Positions 48,801-56,762 of a stretch of DNA of 64,000 nt are shown here, one piece after another. The stretch lies in the NCBI RefSeq assembly GCF_002831685.1, contig NZ_CP025119.1, positions 2,068,001 through 2,132,000 on the forward strand, given 5' to 3'. Position 1 is the first letter of the stretch, and each line of letters starts with the position of its first letter. The notes beneath the pieces are model-generated. The model was not told the DNA's origin. It ran no database searches and worked only from the letters and a program-made list of their open reading frames with translations. The translations under genes and the position numbers were made by a program. The DNA is from Polaribacter sp. ALD11. Lineage in GTDB: Bacteria > Bacteroidota > Bacteroidia > Flavobacteriales > Flavobacteriaceae.

Positions 48801-49230
48801 CCTCTCTTGCTTTTGTTAATTCAGACCCTTTTACTTGTTGCGTAGAATAACCAATTTTTCTGGTTTCTTTTTTAACCCCCAAAGCTGTTATTATAATTTC
48901 TTCTAATTGGTTTTCATCGGGTACTAAAGAAATATTTAAAATAGTTCGATTACCAACTATTATTTCTTGAGTAACAAACCCAAGTGACTTGAATACTAGT
49001 ATTGTGTTATTATCATTAATGTTAATACTATAATTTCCATCAAAGTCACTTGCAGAACCATAAGTTGTCCCTTTTATAAAAACAGCTACACCTGGTAGTT
49101 TATTTTTTTCATTATCGACAATCCTCCCTTTTAAAGTTCTTTCTTGCCCATAAGCTCTACCTATTGTTCCTATAAGAATAATTAGCAGCCCAAATATGGG
49201 AAGTAGTTTAGTTAATTTGTTAATTTTCAT
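45883..49230 (-). CDS. SusC/RagA-family TonB-linked outer-membrane transporter
   Basis: The 1115-aa protein has a signal peptide (LLPIFGLLIILIGTIGRAYG). A CarboxypepD_reg-like domain (KGRIVDNEKNKLPGVAVFIK) and the plug follow (EEIIITALGVKKETRKIGYS, LAGKVAGLTVGVS, VVLRGNPGVLYVVDGVPINS, VLKGANAAALYGFRGQNGAI). A large beta barrel ends in RRFGLNINLTF. SusC proteins import oligomers through a TonB-gated channel. It is the first gene of the susC-susD-phoA unit and divergent from the PafA pseudogene. Confidence 0.95.
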   Translation of the reverse strand: MKINKLTKLLPIFGLLIILIGTIGRAYGQERTLKGRIVDNEKNKLPGVAVFIKGTTYGSASDFDGNYSININDNNTILVFKSLGFVTQEIIVGNRTILNISLVPDENQLEEIIITALGVKKETRKIGYSTQQVKGSELTKAREANPINSLAGKVAGLTVGVSTELLGAPQVVLRGNPGVLYVVDGVPINSNSWNISADDIETYTVLKGANAAALYGFRGQNGAILVTTKKGTKDDRKFSIEYNSSIMFEEGYLAKPAKQSEYGAGNNYQYAFGNDTYDADGSFRRTNVWGPRFEGQNIPQWDSPVDPITGVRQGTPWLAKGVNNLENFMETGIIATNSLSIAASGEKHDLRMSISNNYQKGMVPNTKLNITNFNISAGYNFTDRLKIEGNLNLNIQNSPNVPETSSGPQGYMYSFEVYGSSHWDVRDMRDYYGGIAGVEGVQQQFAEYGRTNNPYFISNEWLKEHQKTDVYGYAKLSYKINDFFDISARTQVTTWNQLRTEKVPFSIISYKPYAAGAGPDLRAGDYREDKRTLFENNSDLLLNFNKDFGDNFNVSAIAGASLRTFRYNSSFVTTDYLIVPGIYSFSNTRFPVKAYSFRSEMEVASAYYTADFSYKNYLTLGVTGRVDWLSTLPKDNRAIFYPSISLSTVVSDYIDLPEAISFMKLRGSYANVKGGLTSSTIGSAYKGVTGLGISNLIGQVNEVTTSYDGPSYNNQNNYNIFNGYANDPAASFSNTLANRSLESYSVTSYEVGLDMKFLRNRLGLDVTYFTSINGPQIFPLEIASSTGFKEQTINGVTTQKNGLEVSLFGSVIKNTDGFNWDVSANWSTYKEKLKDVYNGISSIYLPGPDHVFNVGDRLDGYYGYEFLRSSDRQIIHSSAGVPLKAPRGTNNKRLLGHTNPDFVFGINNKFSYKNLSLSFQFDGRVGGVIYNEAYAYALNAGNQLDLTTGAYGEARRKEWDSTLNGTVAATPAFVGEGVVITNGTPSYDAAGNISNMKELTFAPNEKVTLLKGYVQSVYGGGARVDEAYLNSKTFLKLREFTIGYTFPKELLKNTFIENASVSLVGRNLLYFAETKDFDLDQFPSGYNSTSRSSSKKTILQSPSTRRFGLNINLTF

Positions 49231-49306
49231 TTTAAAGTTTAGTTATATTATTTTTAAATAATGCTTTGTGGCGTCAAAGTTAATTTAAGGAATTTATATA
49301 AGTATA

Positions 49307-49340
49307 AGTAAAAAGTTATCTTTAGGTTACAGTAAAAAGT
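49307..49340. promoter_or_regulatory. direct repeats upstream of susC, possible regulator site
   Basis: AGTAAAAAGT occurs at 49307-49316 and 49331-49340. Between them GTTA recurs with an 11-bp period (49315 and 49326). OmpR/PhoB-type regulators typically bind 11-bp-spaced direct repeats. The site is in the 200-bp region between susC and the divergent PafA pseudogene. The link to any regulator is inferred. Confidence 0.35.
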
Positions 49341-49436
49341 ACTATTAAGACTAGTATGAATAAATAGTTAATTTCTACTTTACAACCTTTTTTTTATTTT
49401 TAGAAAGAATAACTTCGCCTTTTATTAAAAAAGAAA

Positions 49437-50988
49437 ATGAAAAATGTAATTATTATTTTTAACTGTTACTGTGTTTAAAAACAAAGCAATAAATAGTCCA
49501 AAACCCAAATTAATTATAGATATTTTATTAGATCAAATGAGTTATGATTATTTAACTCTGTTTTATTATAAATATTTAGAAAATGGATTTAAAAGACTTT
49601 TAAATAATGAATTTTCATTAGAAAGCGCACATTATAATTACCCCAACTTCTACTGCTGTTGATCATTCTTCAATTTACCCAGATACAACACCTGTAAATA
49701 ATGGTATAATTAATAATGATTGGTACTATAAGTATTTATTGTATAGATGGCGAAAATTATAGAACGATTGGTAATATGAAAAAAAAGTCTCCATATAGAT
49801 TACTTACAACAACAGTAGCAGATCAATTACGATTAGCAAAAAACAAGAAAAATAAAACGATTGGAAAAGTACTTAAAGATCGTTCTACAATTTTAGCTGC
49901 ATTCCATACAGCTAATCGTATATACTGGTTTGACGGTCGAGAAAATGGTACTTGGTTTACATCATCCTATTATACTGGTAAATCACCTCAATGTGTAAAT
50001 TTTTTTAATTATTCTAAAATAATTGAAAACTATTTAAGTAAACCTTGGAAAACTTTATATGACATCAATACATATACAAGAAGTATTTCAGATGATAATG
50101 AATCTGAAAAACCTTTTAAAGGAGAAGAAATATCTGTTTTTCCAGATGTCATATCTAATCTGCGTAATCAAAATGATAATTTCAGTATTATTGCATCAAC
50201 ACCTTCAGTAAATTTATTTACAAATGATTTTGCTAAAGCTGCTATTATTGGTGAAAAATTAGCTACTCTTCCACCGATTAAAGGACATCAATTTGGTTTA
50301 GCATCAAAAAAAATTGAAGACACCTATTTACATTTAGATAAAGATTTAGCCGATTTATTTTCTTTTTTAGATAATCAAGTAGGTGAGGGTAATTATACTT
50401 TATTTTTAACTAACGATCATGGTGCTGTTCATGTGCCATACTATTTACAAACACTTAAAATACCTGCGGATTATTTTAATGAATATGGTTTTGAAACCTA
50501 TTTAAATAATGTTTCTCAAAAACATTTTAATTCAAATGAATTGATTGAAAATGTTTTTAAATTTAATGTAAGTTTAAATCATAAAAAAATTGAAAGTTTA
50601 AAATTAGATGTTAACATTGTGTCTCGAAAACTTGCTAACGAAGCAATCAAATACAAAAGGATTTACAAAGCTGCTACTGCAAGAACCTTACAGACAACAA
50701 CATTTACAAATAGAATTTTAAATACATTAAAAAACAGATATAGTCAAAAAATTTCTAGACATATTTTATTAATACGCAATTCATCTATAATAAGTAGAGG
50801 ACATCACATGATTCTGGATACTGTTAAGATAAACATATTCCAATTATTTTTTACGGAAACGAAATTAAAAAAGGTAGTTCAAAAAAGAAATATGAAATTA
50901 TTTATATAACTACAATAGTTTATAATTATTACAAATAGAATTCCCTAACGATAATACTAGTAGAATCGTCGAAAAAGTTTTAGAATAG
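49437..50988 (+). pseudogene. decayed PafA-type alkaline phosphatase
   Basis: The fragments, in order, match the PafA family (alkaline phosphatase superfamily, catalytic Thr). A signal-like start MKNVIIIFNCYC is cut off by a TAA. The next frame gives KPKLIIDILLDQMSYDYLTLFYYKY to a TGA near 49660. A third frame gives TPTSTAVDHSSIYPDTT and GIINNDWY. The main piece from 49716 includes GENYRTIGNMKKKSPYRLLT, LKDRSTILAAFHTANRIYWFD, IEDTYLHLDKDLADLFSF and LFLTNDHGAVHVPYYLQ. The segment before GHQFG that carries a metal-binding Asp appears deleted. Near 50795 the frame shifts again, a TAA interrupts (TSHDSGYC*DKHIPIIFYG), and the end IEFPNDNTSRIVEKVLE lies past another stop. It is not functional. Confidence 0.85.
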
Positions 50989-51022
50989 CTTTAATATATA
51001 AATCCTAATTAAATTAACTACA

Positions 51023-52126
51023 ATGAATCTTATATTTTTTAAAAACATTAAATCTGTAAAATTATACCTATTTACTATATCAATTATATTTATACAAAAT
51101 TGTACAGATTATAAAAAAGAAGAAAAACCTACATATACATTAGCAGAAACAATTTATGTAGATCGTTTAGAGGATAATAGTTATTTATTAAAGTTACAGA
51201 AAAACACGTCTTATAAAATATTTATTGGAGACAATATTTCATCGATAGACTGGAATAAGTCCTATGATTTATCTCAAAATAACAACGAGTTAAAAATAGA
51301 AAACCCAAATAAAGGTAAACGGTTATATTTTGCTGCAGTTAATACAATTGATACACTTTATTTTTCTGAAAGAGAAATAGATATGGAAAATTCCGTAAAT
51401 TTCAGAGATTTAGGAGGTATTGAAACTAAAGATGGAAAACATGTGAAATGGGGAATGATTTATCGTTCAGGAGAATTAGATAAACTTACAGAAGAAGATT
51501 TAGATTATATGAAAGAGTTAAAAATAAAAACTATTTGTGATCTTAGATCAAATATAGAAATTGAAGAAAAACCAGACATGTACCCCAAAGGAGTAAATTG
51601 GACTCATTTACCAATAGGTAATCTTGATAAAGGGAATACTAAAAAAATGTTTAAAAAGTTACGAGAAGCAGATCCACTAACTTTTAACGGAGAAAAGTTA
51701 ATGGAAGATTTGTCTGGGGATTTTTTTATTTCTAGTAAAGATAAATTTAAAACTCTTTTTGACAACTTATTATCCGATAAAACACCTCTATTATTCCATT
51801 GTACTGCAGGAAAAGATAGAACAGGTTATTCTTCTGCTTTAATTTTATTTGCTTTAGGAGTTAATGAAAAAACAATTTTTGATGAGTACTTATTGTCAAA
51901 TCATTTTAGGTACGATAGTAATGAAGATATGCTTAAAAAAGCAACTAAATTTTATGGTATAGATGAACGTATATTAAGACCATTAATGTCAGTAAAAGAA
52001 TCATATTTACGAAAAGGTATTGAGAATATTAAATCCCAATACGGGTCTATGCAAAATTATTTAGAAAAAGGAATCGGTTTAGACTCAATTTCTCAAGTTA
52101 AATTGAAAGAAAAATTTTTGTACTAA
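51023..52126 (+). CDS. tyrosine-phosphatase-like lipoprotein
   Basis: The 367-aa protein has a lipoprotein signal (LYLFTISIIFIQNC, Cys27). The C-terminal Tyr_phosphatase3-type domain has NFRDLGGIETKDGKHVKWGM, ICDLRSNIEIEEKPD and the active-site loop HCTAGKDRTG (C260, R266). It is probably a surface or periplasmic phosphatase. Its closest relatives act on phosphotyrosine or phosphoinositides, so the substrate here is open. It follows the PafA pseudogene on the same strand by 34 bp and seems to have been its operon partner. The frame is intact. Confidence 0.9.
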   Translation: MNLIFFKNIKSVKLYLFTISIIFIQNCTDYKKEEKPTYTLAETIYVDRLEDNSYLLKLQKNTSYKIFIGDNISSIDWNKSYDLSQNNNELKIENPNKGKRLYFAAVNTIDTLYFSEREIDMENSVNFRDLGGIETKDGKHVKWGMIYRSGELDKLTEEDLDYMKELKIKTICDLRSNIEIEEKPDMYPKGVNWTHLPIGNLDKGNTKKMFKKLREADPLTFNGEKLMEDLSGDFFISSKDKFKTLFDNLLSDKTPLLFHCTAGKDRTGYSSALILFALGVNEKTIFDEYLLSNHFRYDSNEDMLKKATKFYGIDERILRPLMSVKESYLRKGIENIKSQYGSMQNYLEKGIGLDSISQVKLKEKFLY

Positions 52127-52152
52127 TAATTCTAAGTATCAATTTAGAAAGT

Positions 52153-52456
52153 ACAAATACTTGATTAAAGACAAACTCCCTGCTCGACCAGAACAACTAT
52201 AGGTATGCGATATTACCTAAATTAAACAGATAATGGTCATAATTATTTCGCAATTATTACAGATGCATATTCTAAGCAAATTATAGGCTATAAACTCGAT
52301 AACAAATGGAAGACATCGCATTGTAAAGAAGCCCTTTAAAGAGCTATTAAAAACAGGAAATATCCTGATAAAAAACGTATACATCATTCCGACGGAGGTT
52401 TTCAGTGTTGCAATCCAAAATATACCGAATTTGCTGAACACATTAATAGAACTTTC
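52153..52456 (+). pseudogene. decayed IS3-family transposase (OrfB rve core)
   Basis: A reading with frameshifts gives KYLIKDKLPARPEQL, then a stop where Trp is expected, VCDIT, a stop where Tyr is expected, then after a shift TDNGHNYFAIITDAYSKQII and GYKLDNKWKTSHCKEAL. One more stop follows, and then AIKNRKYPDKKRIHHSDGGF and QCCNPKYTEFAEHIN. These are the catalytic-core motifs of IS3-type transposases. Only this part of the gene remains. Confidence 0.8.
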
Positions 52457-52740
52457 CCTAAACTAACTATTTTAGATAGAAAAAAAGTTCAAATTATTTT
52501 ATACAAAAGACCAAATTCGTAAAAAGATGGTAGCTCATTTTTATGAATTTAAATACTCTTTTATTGTAGATAGCATGTCTTTGGAAGTCTGTAAATTATC
52601 AAGAGCATCTCGAAGTAAAATATGAAGAGAATCAATTGAAAACAGTCCTAATAGAAGCTATTGCGCAAGTCAGTCTATACCATATTTTCGTTAATAAATA
52701 CAAATGGAAGAACGAAGGTACAGCTATATTTACTGGAGAT
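52457..52740. other. unassigned debris between the IS3 remnant and motif copy B
   Basis: Short open stretches such as FYTKDQIRKKMVAHFYEFKY followed by SFIVDSMSLEVCKLSRASRS look coding-like but are interrupted. I cannot assign them. They are probably further insertion-sequence or gene remains. Confidence 0.4.
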
Positions 52741-52790
52741 CCTATCCCTGAATTCAGGGATAGGAAAAATATACTGTTTTCAGGGATTGA
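52741..52790 (+). repeat. CCCTGAATTCAGGG palindrome plus TTTTCAGGGATTG half-site, copy B
   Basis: A perfect 24-bp palindrome (52741-52764, core CCCTGAATTCAGGG) is followed by ACTGTTTTCAGGGATTGA at 52773-52790. After GGGATA exactly 10 bases precede ACTG, the same spacing as in copy A at 38.0 kb. A terminator lies about 90 bp further on. Confidence 0.78.
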
Positions 52791-52878
52791 TAAGTACATT
52801 ATTTAGCTATATGTTTACAACATCAAAAAGACATTTAGTTTGCATTTCTAATGCGACCCCTAAAAATTAAATGATTCA

Positions 52879-52906
52879 AAAACCCAAGCCTTTGCTTGGG
52901 TTTTTT
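52879..52906 (+). terminator. intrinsic terminator upstream of the ABC-F gene
   Basis: AAAACCCAAGC pairs perfectly with GCTTGGGTTTT around CTTT and is followed by Ts. No intact gene ends just upstream, so it may end a short transcript from motif copy B or the phosphatase-lipoprotein mRNA. Confidence 0.85.
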
Positions 52907-52931
52907 GTTTCTTTGTAAAAAAATACAAATA

Positions 52932-54800
52932 GTGAATTATTTATCAGTAGAAAATATCTCTAAATCTTACGGAGAACGCATTTTGTTTGAAGACATTTCT
53001 TTCGGAATTAGCAAAGATCAAAAAGTTGCTTTCGTTGCAAAAAACGGAAGTGGAAAAACATCTATCTTAAACATTATTGCCGGTTTAGATGTTCCAGATT
53101 CTGGGCAAGTTGTAAGTAGGAAAGGAATTTCTATTGCTTACTTGGCTCAAAAGGATGACATCAATCCAGATTTAACTATTGAAGAAACCATTTTTGCTAC
53201 TGATAATAAAATTCTTTCTATTGTAAATCAATATGAAAAAGCTTTAAAAAACCTTGATGATGGTGATGCTTATCAAGCTGCATTTGATTTAATGGACCAA
53301 CATAATGCTTGGGATTTTGAAACACAATACAGACAAATTCTATCAAAATTAAAACTAGAAGATTTAACGTTAAAAGTTGGCTCACTTTCTGGTGGACAAA
53401 GAAAACGATTATCTTTAGCTATTGTTCTTATTAATAAACCAGATTTATTAATTTTAGATGAGCCTACAAATCATTTAGATTTAGAAATGATAGAATGGTT
53501 GGAAGCCTTTTTTGCAAAAGAAAAGATCACCTTGTTTATGGTAACGCATGATCGTTACTTTTTAGAACGTGTTTGTAATGAAATTTTAGAATTAGACGAA
53601 GGTAAAATCTATAAATACAAAGGAAACTATTCTTACTATTTACAAAATAAAGAAGAACGTTTAGCTTTAGAAGCAACCAACTTAGGAAAAGCTAAAAGTT
53701 TATTTAAGAAAGAACTAGAATGGATGCGTAAGCAACCAAAGGCTAGAACAACAAAATCGAAGTCTAGAACAGACGATTTTTATCAAATTAAAGAAAGTGC
53801 ACATCAGCGTAGAAAAGATCATCAAGTTCAATTAGAAATTAATATGGAACGTTTAGGAAGTAAAATTCTTGAACTACATAAAGTATATAAATCTTTTGGT
53901 GATAAAAAAATTCTAGATGGCTTCGACTATATTTTTAAACGAGGCGAAAGAATTGGTATTATTGGTAAAAATGGTACAGGAAAATCTTCTTTCTTAAACA
54001 TTATTACAGAAAAGGCTGAATTAGACAGTGGAAAAGTGACATTAGGTGAAACTGTAAAATTTGGCTATTATACACAAGCTGGAATTACTATAAAAGAAGG
54101 GCAAAAAGTAATTGAAGTTGTAAAAGAATTCGGAGAATTTATTCCGCTTTCTAAAGGAAGAAAAATATCTGCTTCACAATTACTAGAACGTTTTTTATTC
54201 GACAAGAAAAAGCAATATGATTTTGTTGAAAAACTTTCTGGAGGCGAACAAAAACGTTTGTATTTGTGTGCTGTTTTAATTCAGAACCCTAACTTTTTAA
54301 TTTTAGATGAACCTACAAATGATCTAGATGTTGTTACTCTAAATGTCTTAGAAAACTTCTTATTAGACTACCCAGGAAACTTATTAGTGGTTTCTCACGA
54401 CAGGTATTTTATGGACAAAATTGTAGATGCACTATTTGTATTTAGAGGCGAGGGGGTTGTTGAGAATTTTCCTGGAAATTATTCGGACTTTAGAGCATAT
54501 GATGGTTCTGAAACCAAAGAACTTACAGAAAAATCTGTCGTTAAAACTACAGAAAAAAAGCCAGAGAAAAAAGCAACTAAAAATGCTTTAAGTTTTGATG
54601 AGAAAAGAGAATTTGGAGCTTTAGAGGGTGATATTGAAAGACTTCAAAAGAAAAAAGCAACCATAGAAACAGCTTTTTTAAATGTTGAAATTGCTGCTGA
54701 TGATATTGCTGAAAAATCTGAAGAATTGCAAAAGACCATTCAAACTCTAGAACAAAAAGAAGAACGCTGGTTAGAACTCTCTATGAAACTAGAAGGGTAG
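52932..54800 (+). CDS. uup: ABC-F family ATPase (Uup-like)
   Basis: The 622-aa soluble protein has two ABC domains and no membrane segment. The first has AKNGSGKTS, LSGGQRKRLSLA and LLILDEPTNHLDLE. The second has GKNGTGKSS, LSGGEQKRLYLC and FLILDEPTNDLD. The C-terminal coiled coil (about 555-622, KREFGALEGDIERLQKKKAT) marks it as Uup-like. ABC-F proteins act at the ribosome. I start it at GTG 52932 because the longer frame begins with a TTG inside the terminator at 52879-52906. NYLSVENISKSYGER is the normal N-terminus. Confidence 0.93.
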   Translation: MNYLSVENISKSYGERILFEDISFGISKDQKVAFVAKNGSGKTSILNIIAGLDVPDSGQVVSRKGISIAYLAQKDDINPDLTIEETIFATDNKILSIVNQYEKALKNLDDGDAYQAAFDLMDQHNAWDFETQYRQILSKLKLEDLTLKVGSLSGGQRKRLSLAIVLINKPDLLILDEPTNHLDLEMIEWLEAFFAKEKITLFMVTHDRYFLERVCNEILELDEGKIYKYKGNYSYYLQNKEERLALEATNLGKAKSLFKKELEWMRKQPKARTTKSKSRTDDFYQIKESAHQRRKDHQVQLEINMERLGSKILELHKVYKSFGDKKILDGFDYIFKRGERIGIIGKNGTGKSSFLNIITEKAELDSGKVTLGETVKFGYYTQAGITIKEGQKVIEVVKEFGEFIPLSKGRKISASQLLERFLFDKKKQYDFVEKLSGGEQKRLYLCAVLIQNPNFLILDEPTNDLDVVTLNVLENFLLDYPGNLLVVSHDRYFMDKIVDALFVFRGEGVVENFPGNYSDFRAYDGSETKELTEKSVVKTTEKKPEKKATKNALSFDEKREFGALEGDIERLQKKKATIETAFLNVEIAADDIAEKSEELQKTIQTLEQKEERWLELSMKLEG

Positions 54801-54860
54801 CCCAATGCCACATAGAACTTCAATGAGAAACATACTGAGATTCACAGAGTACTCTAAATA

Positions 54861-54923
54861 AATTTTCTTTTGTAAGGTTTTTTCATTAACTAAATCTACA
54901 ATGTTTAAAACCTTACAAGAAAA
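54861..54923. terminator. long inverted repeat between convergent genes
   Basis: ATTTTCTTTTGTAAGGTTTT pairs with AAAACCTTACAAGAAAAT (two unpaired bases) around 24 nt. It lies between the ABC-F and exonuclease stop codons, with Ts on both strands, so a two-way terminator is likely. Confidence 0.55.
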
Positions 54924-54926
54924 TAA

Positions 54927-55643
54927 CTAAACACTCACAATATCTGTTTCTTTTAACAACTCTTGATTATTGAACCTTAATAGAACCTGAGCAACTGCAA
55001 TGGTATCTTTTTCGCAATATGCCACAATTCTTTGAAGGTTTTTTTCTTGGTAGTACACTTTTGCCACTTCACTCCCATCAATATCATCTTTGGGTGAAGG
55101 TATGCCTAAAATAGAAGTTAATAATTTTAAAGACGTATAGTGTTTATGGTCGCCAAACTTCCATAACTCTAATGTATCTAAATGTGGAACCTCCCAAGGC
55201 TTTTTCCCAAATAAGTTCAATTTCTTAGGTAATTCTATTTGGTGAATAATCATTCTTCTGGCTATAAAAGGGAAATCGAACTCTTTTCCGTTATGAGCAC
55301 ATAAAACATTATCTTTCTTAACAAAATGCTTATCTAATAAGTCTTTAAATTCGGTTAAGAGTTTGTGTTCATCATCACCAAAAAAAGAAGTTAAACGCAA
55401 TTGCTTCCTGTTTTCAACGTCTACAAGATACCCAACAGAAATACAGATTATTTTTCCAAATTCTGCCCAAATACCGGCACGCTTATAAAACTCTTCTGCA
55501 GTAAACTCTTCTTTACGCTGGTATTGAGTTTTTTTTTGATATAGTTCTTGTGTTTCTTTAACTAAATTATTCCAATTTTCTTCTTGAGGAACTGTTTCAA
55601 TATCTAGAAATAAGATATTATTTAATTTGATAGACAAATTCAT
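54927..55643 (-). CDS. DnaQ-like 3'-5' exonuclease (PolB-exonuclease-type family)
   Basis: The 238-aa protein has the first exonuclease motif LFLDIETVPQEENW (catalytic Asp and Glu), then the second motif region CAHNGKEFDFPFIARRM, and the C-terminal YCEKDTIAVAQVLLRF with the last Asp. This matches the predicted 3'-5' exonuclease family related to the PolB proofreading domain. The substrate, DNA or RNA, is not known. It is single and convergent with the ABC-F gene. Confidence 0.88.
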   Translation of the reverse strand: MNLSIKLNNILFLDIETVPQEENWNNLVKETQELYQKKTQYQRKEEFTAEEFYKRAGIWAEFGKIICISVGYLVDVENRKQLRLTSFFGDDEHKLLTEFKDLLDKHFVKKDNVLCAHNGKEFDFPFIARRMIIHQIELPKKLNLFGKKPWEVPHLDTLELWKFGDHKHYTSLKLLTSILGIPSPKDDIDGSEVAKVYYQEKNLQRIVAYCEKDTIAVAQVLLRFNNQELLKETDIVSV

Positions 55644-55684
55644 AGCAATACATTTTTCTTTTTCTAGTTTAAAGATAGTGAAAA

Positions 55685-55716
55685 AAGAAAAGCTCCGAAA
55701 TAAATTCGGAGCTTTT
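55685..55716 (-). terminator. intrinsic terminator of the T9SS cargo gene
   Basis: AAAAGCTCCGAA pairs perfectly with TTCGGAGCTTTT around a 5-nt loop, with a T-run on the minus strand, about 35 bp past the stop. Confidence 0.88.
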
Positions 55717-55750
55717 AAAATAAGAATAAATTAAGAATAAATTAAGAAAC

Positions 55751-56545
55751 TTATCTAACTACTAATTTTCTGGTAGCAGTTCTTCCCTCTTCAGTAACTT
55801 TTAAAATATAAATTCCTGCATTCATAGCAGAAACATTAATGGTCGATTTAACACCAGTAAAACTAGTTGATAAAACTTTTTTTCCTAGTAAATTAAAAAC
55901 ATTTATCGTTTTTTCTGAATTTGAAGCAGAAGAAACAGTAAACTCATTATTTCTAATAGGGTTTGGATATGTTGTAAAACCCTCGATTGAATTATTTTCT
56001 ACAGAAGCCGTAGCATTTTTCACAAATGATAAATCATCGAAATAAGTAGTTGAGGTTTTATAAGACCTTACTTCAAAATAAAACGCATTCACTCCTGCAG
56101 GCGCAGTAACCGTAACCTCATGTTTAGTCCACACGCCCCCATTATTATCTAAATACCCGTTTTCAGGTCCTCTTAAGACATCGGTTGTAGAATTTTCTGT
56201 ATGGTAAACAGTTGTACTTCCATTTTTCCAAGCAGACCAAATTCTAGCATCTTCACCATCACCTGCAGTAACTTTGTACCAAAAACTAACGGTATAACTT
56301 TCTCCAGGAACAACACCTGCGATTGTTTGACCTAAATCTTTTGTTTTAGTAATACCGTCTCTGAAGGCTGAAAAAGAACCCGAATGCGCGTCTGTAGATT
56401 TTGTTATTTCCTCTGCTTTAGTCCAACTTGTTGGTGTAGCATCGTCATCCCAATTTTCTAAACCACCATTTAATAGCATCTCTTGTCCAAAAGACAAAGC
56501 TGTAATTAAAGTTAATAATAGTGTAAAAATGTAATTTTTTTTCAT
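55751..56545 (-). CDS. T9SS-secreted protein with a carbohydrate-binding-like domain
   Basis: The 264-aa protein has a signal peptide (YIFTLLLTLITALSFG). A jelly-roll domain like CBM4/9 or other galactose-binding folds occupies about residues 22-175 (LLNGGLENWDDDATPTSW, YTVSFWYKVTAGDGEDARIW, NAFYFEVRSYKTSTTYFDD). A type A T9SS sorting domain ends it (GFTTYPNPIRNN... to RKLVVR). No catalytic domain is present. Its ligand is unknown. It has its own promoter and terminator. Confidence 0.88.
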   Translation of the reverse strand: MKKNYIFTLLLTLITALSFGQEMLLNGGLENWDDDATPTSWTKAEEITKSTDAHSGSFSAFRDGITKTKDLGQTIAGVVPGESYTVSFWYKVTAGDGEDARIWSAWKNGSTTVYHTENSTTDVLRGPENGYLDNNGGVWTKHEVTVTAPAGVNAFYFEVRSYKTSTTYFDDLSFVKNATASVENNSIEGFTTYPNPIRNNEFTVSSASNSEKTINVFNLLGKKVLSTSFTGVKSTINVSAMNAGIYILKVTEEGRTATRKLVVR

Positions 56546-56571
56546 GTTTAATCTTTTTATTAGTTCATTTA

Positions 56572-56579
56572 CAAAGATA
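56572..56579 (-). promoter_or_regulatory. promoter -7 box (TATCTTTG) of the T9SS cargo gene
   Basis: TATCTTTG fits TAnnTTTG, 26 bp before the ATG. Confidence 0.55.
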
Positions 56580-56732
56580 GTATCTTTAGACTCTTATTTG
56601 TTACCAAACCGTTAACAATCTGTTTATCAGTAGATAAGTTTTCAAATATAATCTATAGTTAATTAAACGTTATCTATATAGCTATGTAAATTAAATGATT
56701 GTTAAGTAAGCCTGTAATAATATAATAATTAC

Positions 56733-56740
56733 TATTTTTG
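56733..56740 (+). promoter_or_regulatory. promoter -7 box (TATTTTTG) of the PhoB/PhoR-type operon
   Basis: TATTTTTG fits TAnnTTTG, 22 bp before the response-regulator ATG. Confidence 0.5.
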
Positions 56741-56762
56741 ATATCTACATTCTTATAAAACT

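Noticed and set aside
52896..52931. N-terminal extension of the ABC-F protein from a TTG at 52896
   Set aside because: The extension is translated from the 3' arm and T-run of a terminator; the GTG at 52932 gives the normal family N-terminus.
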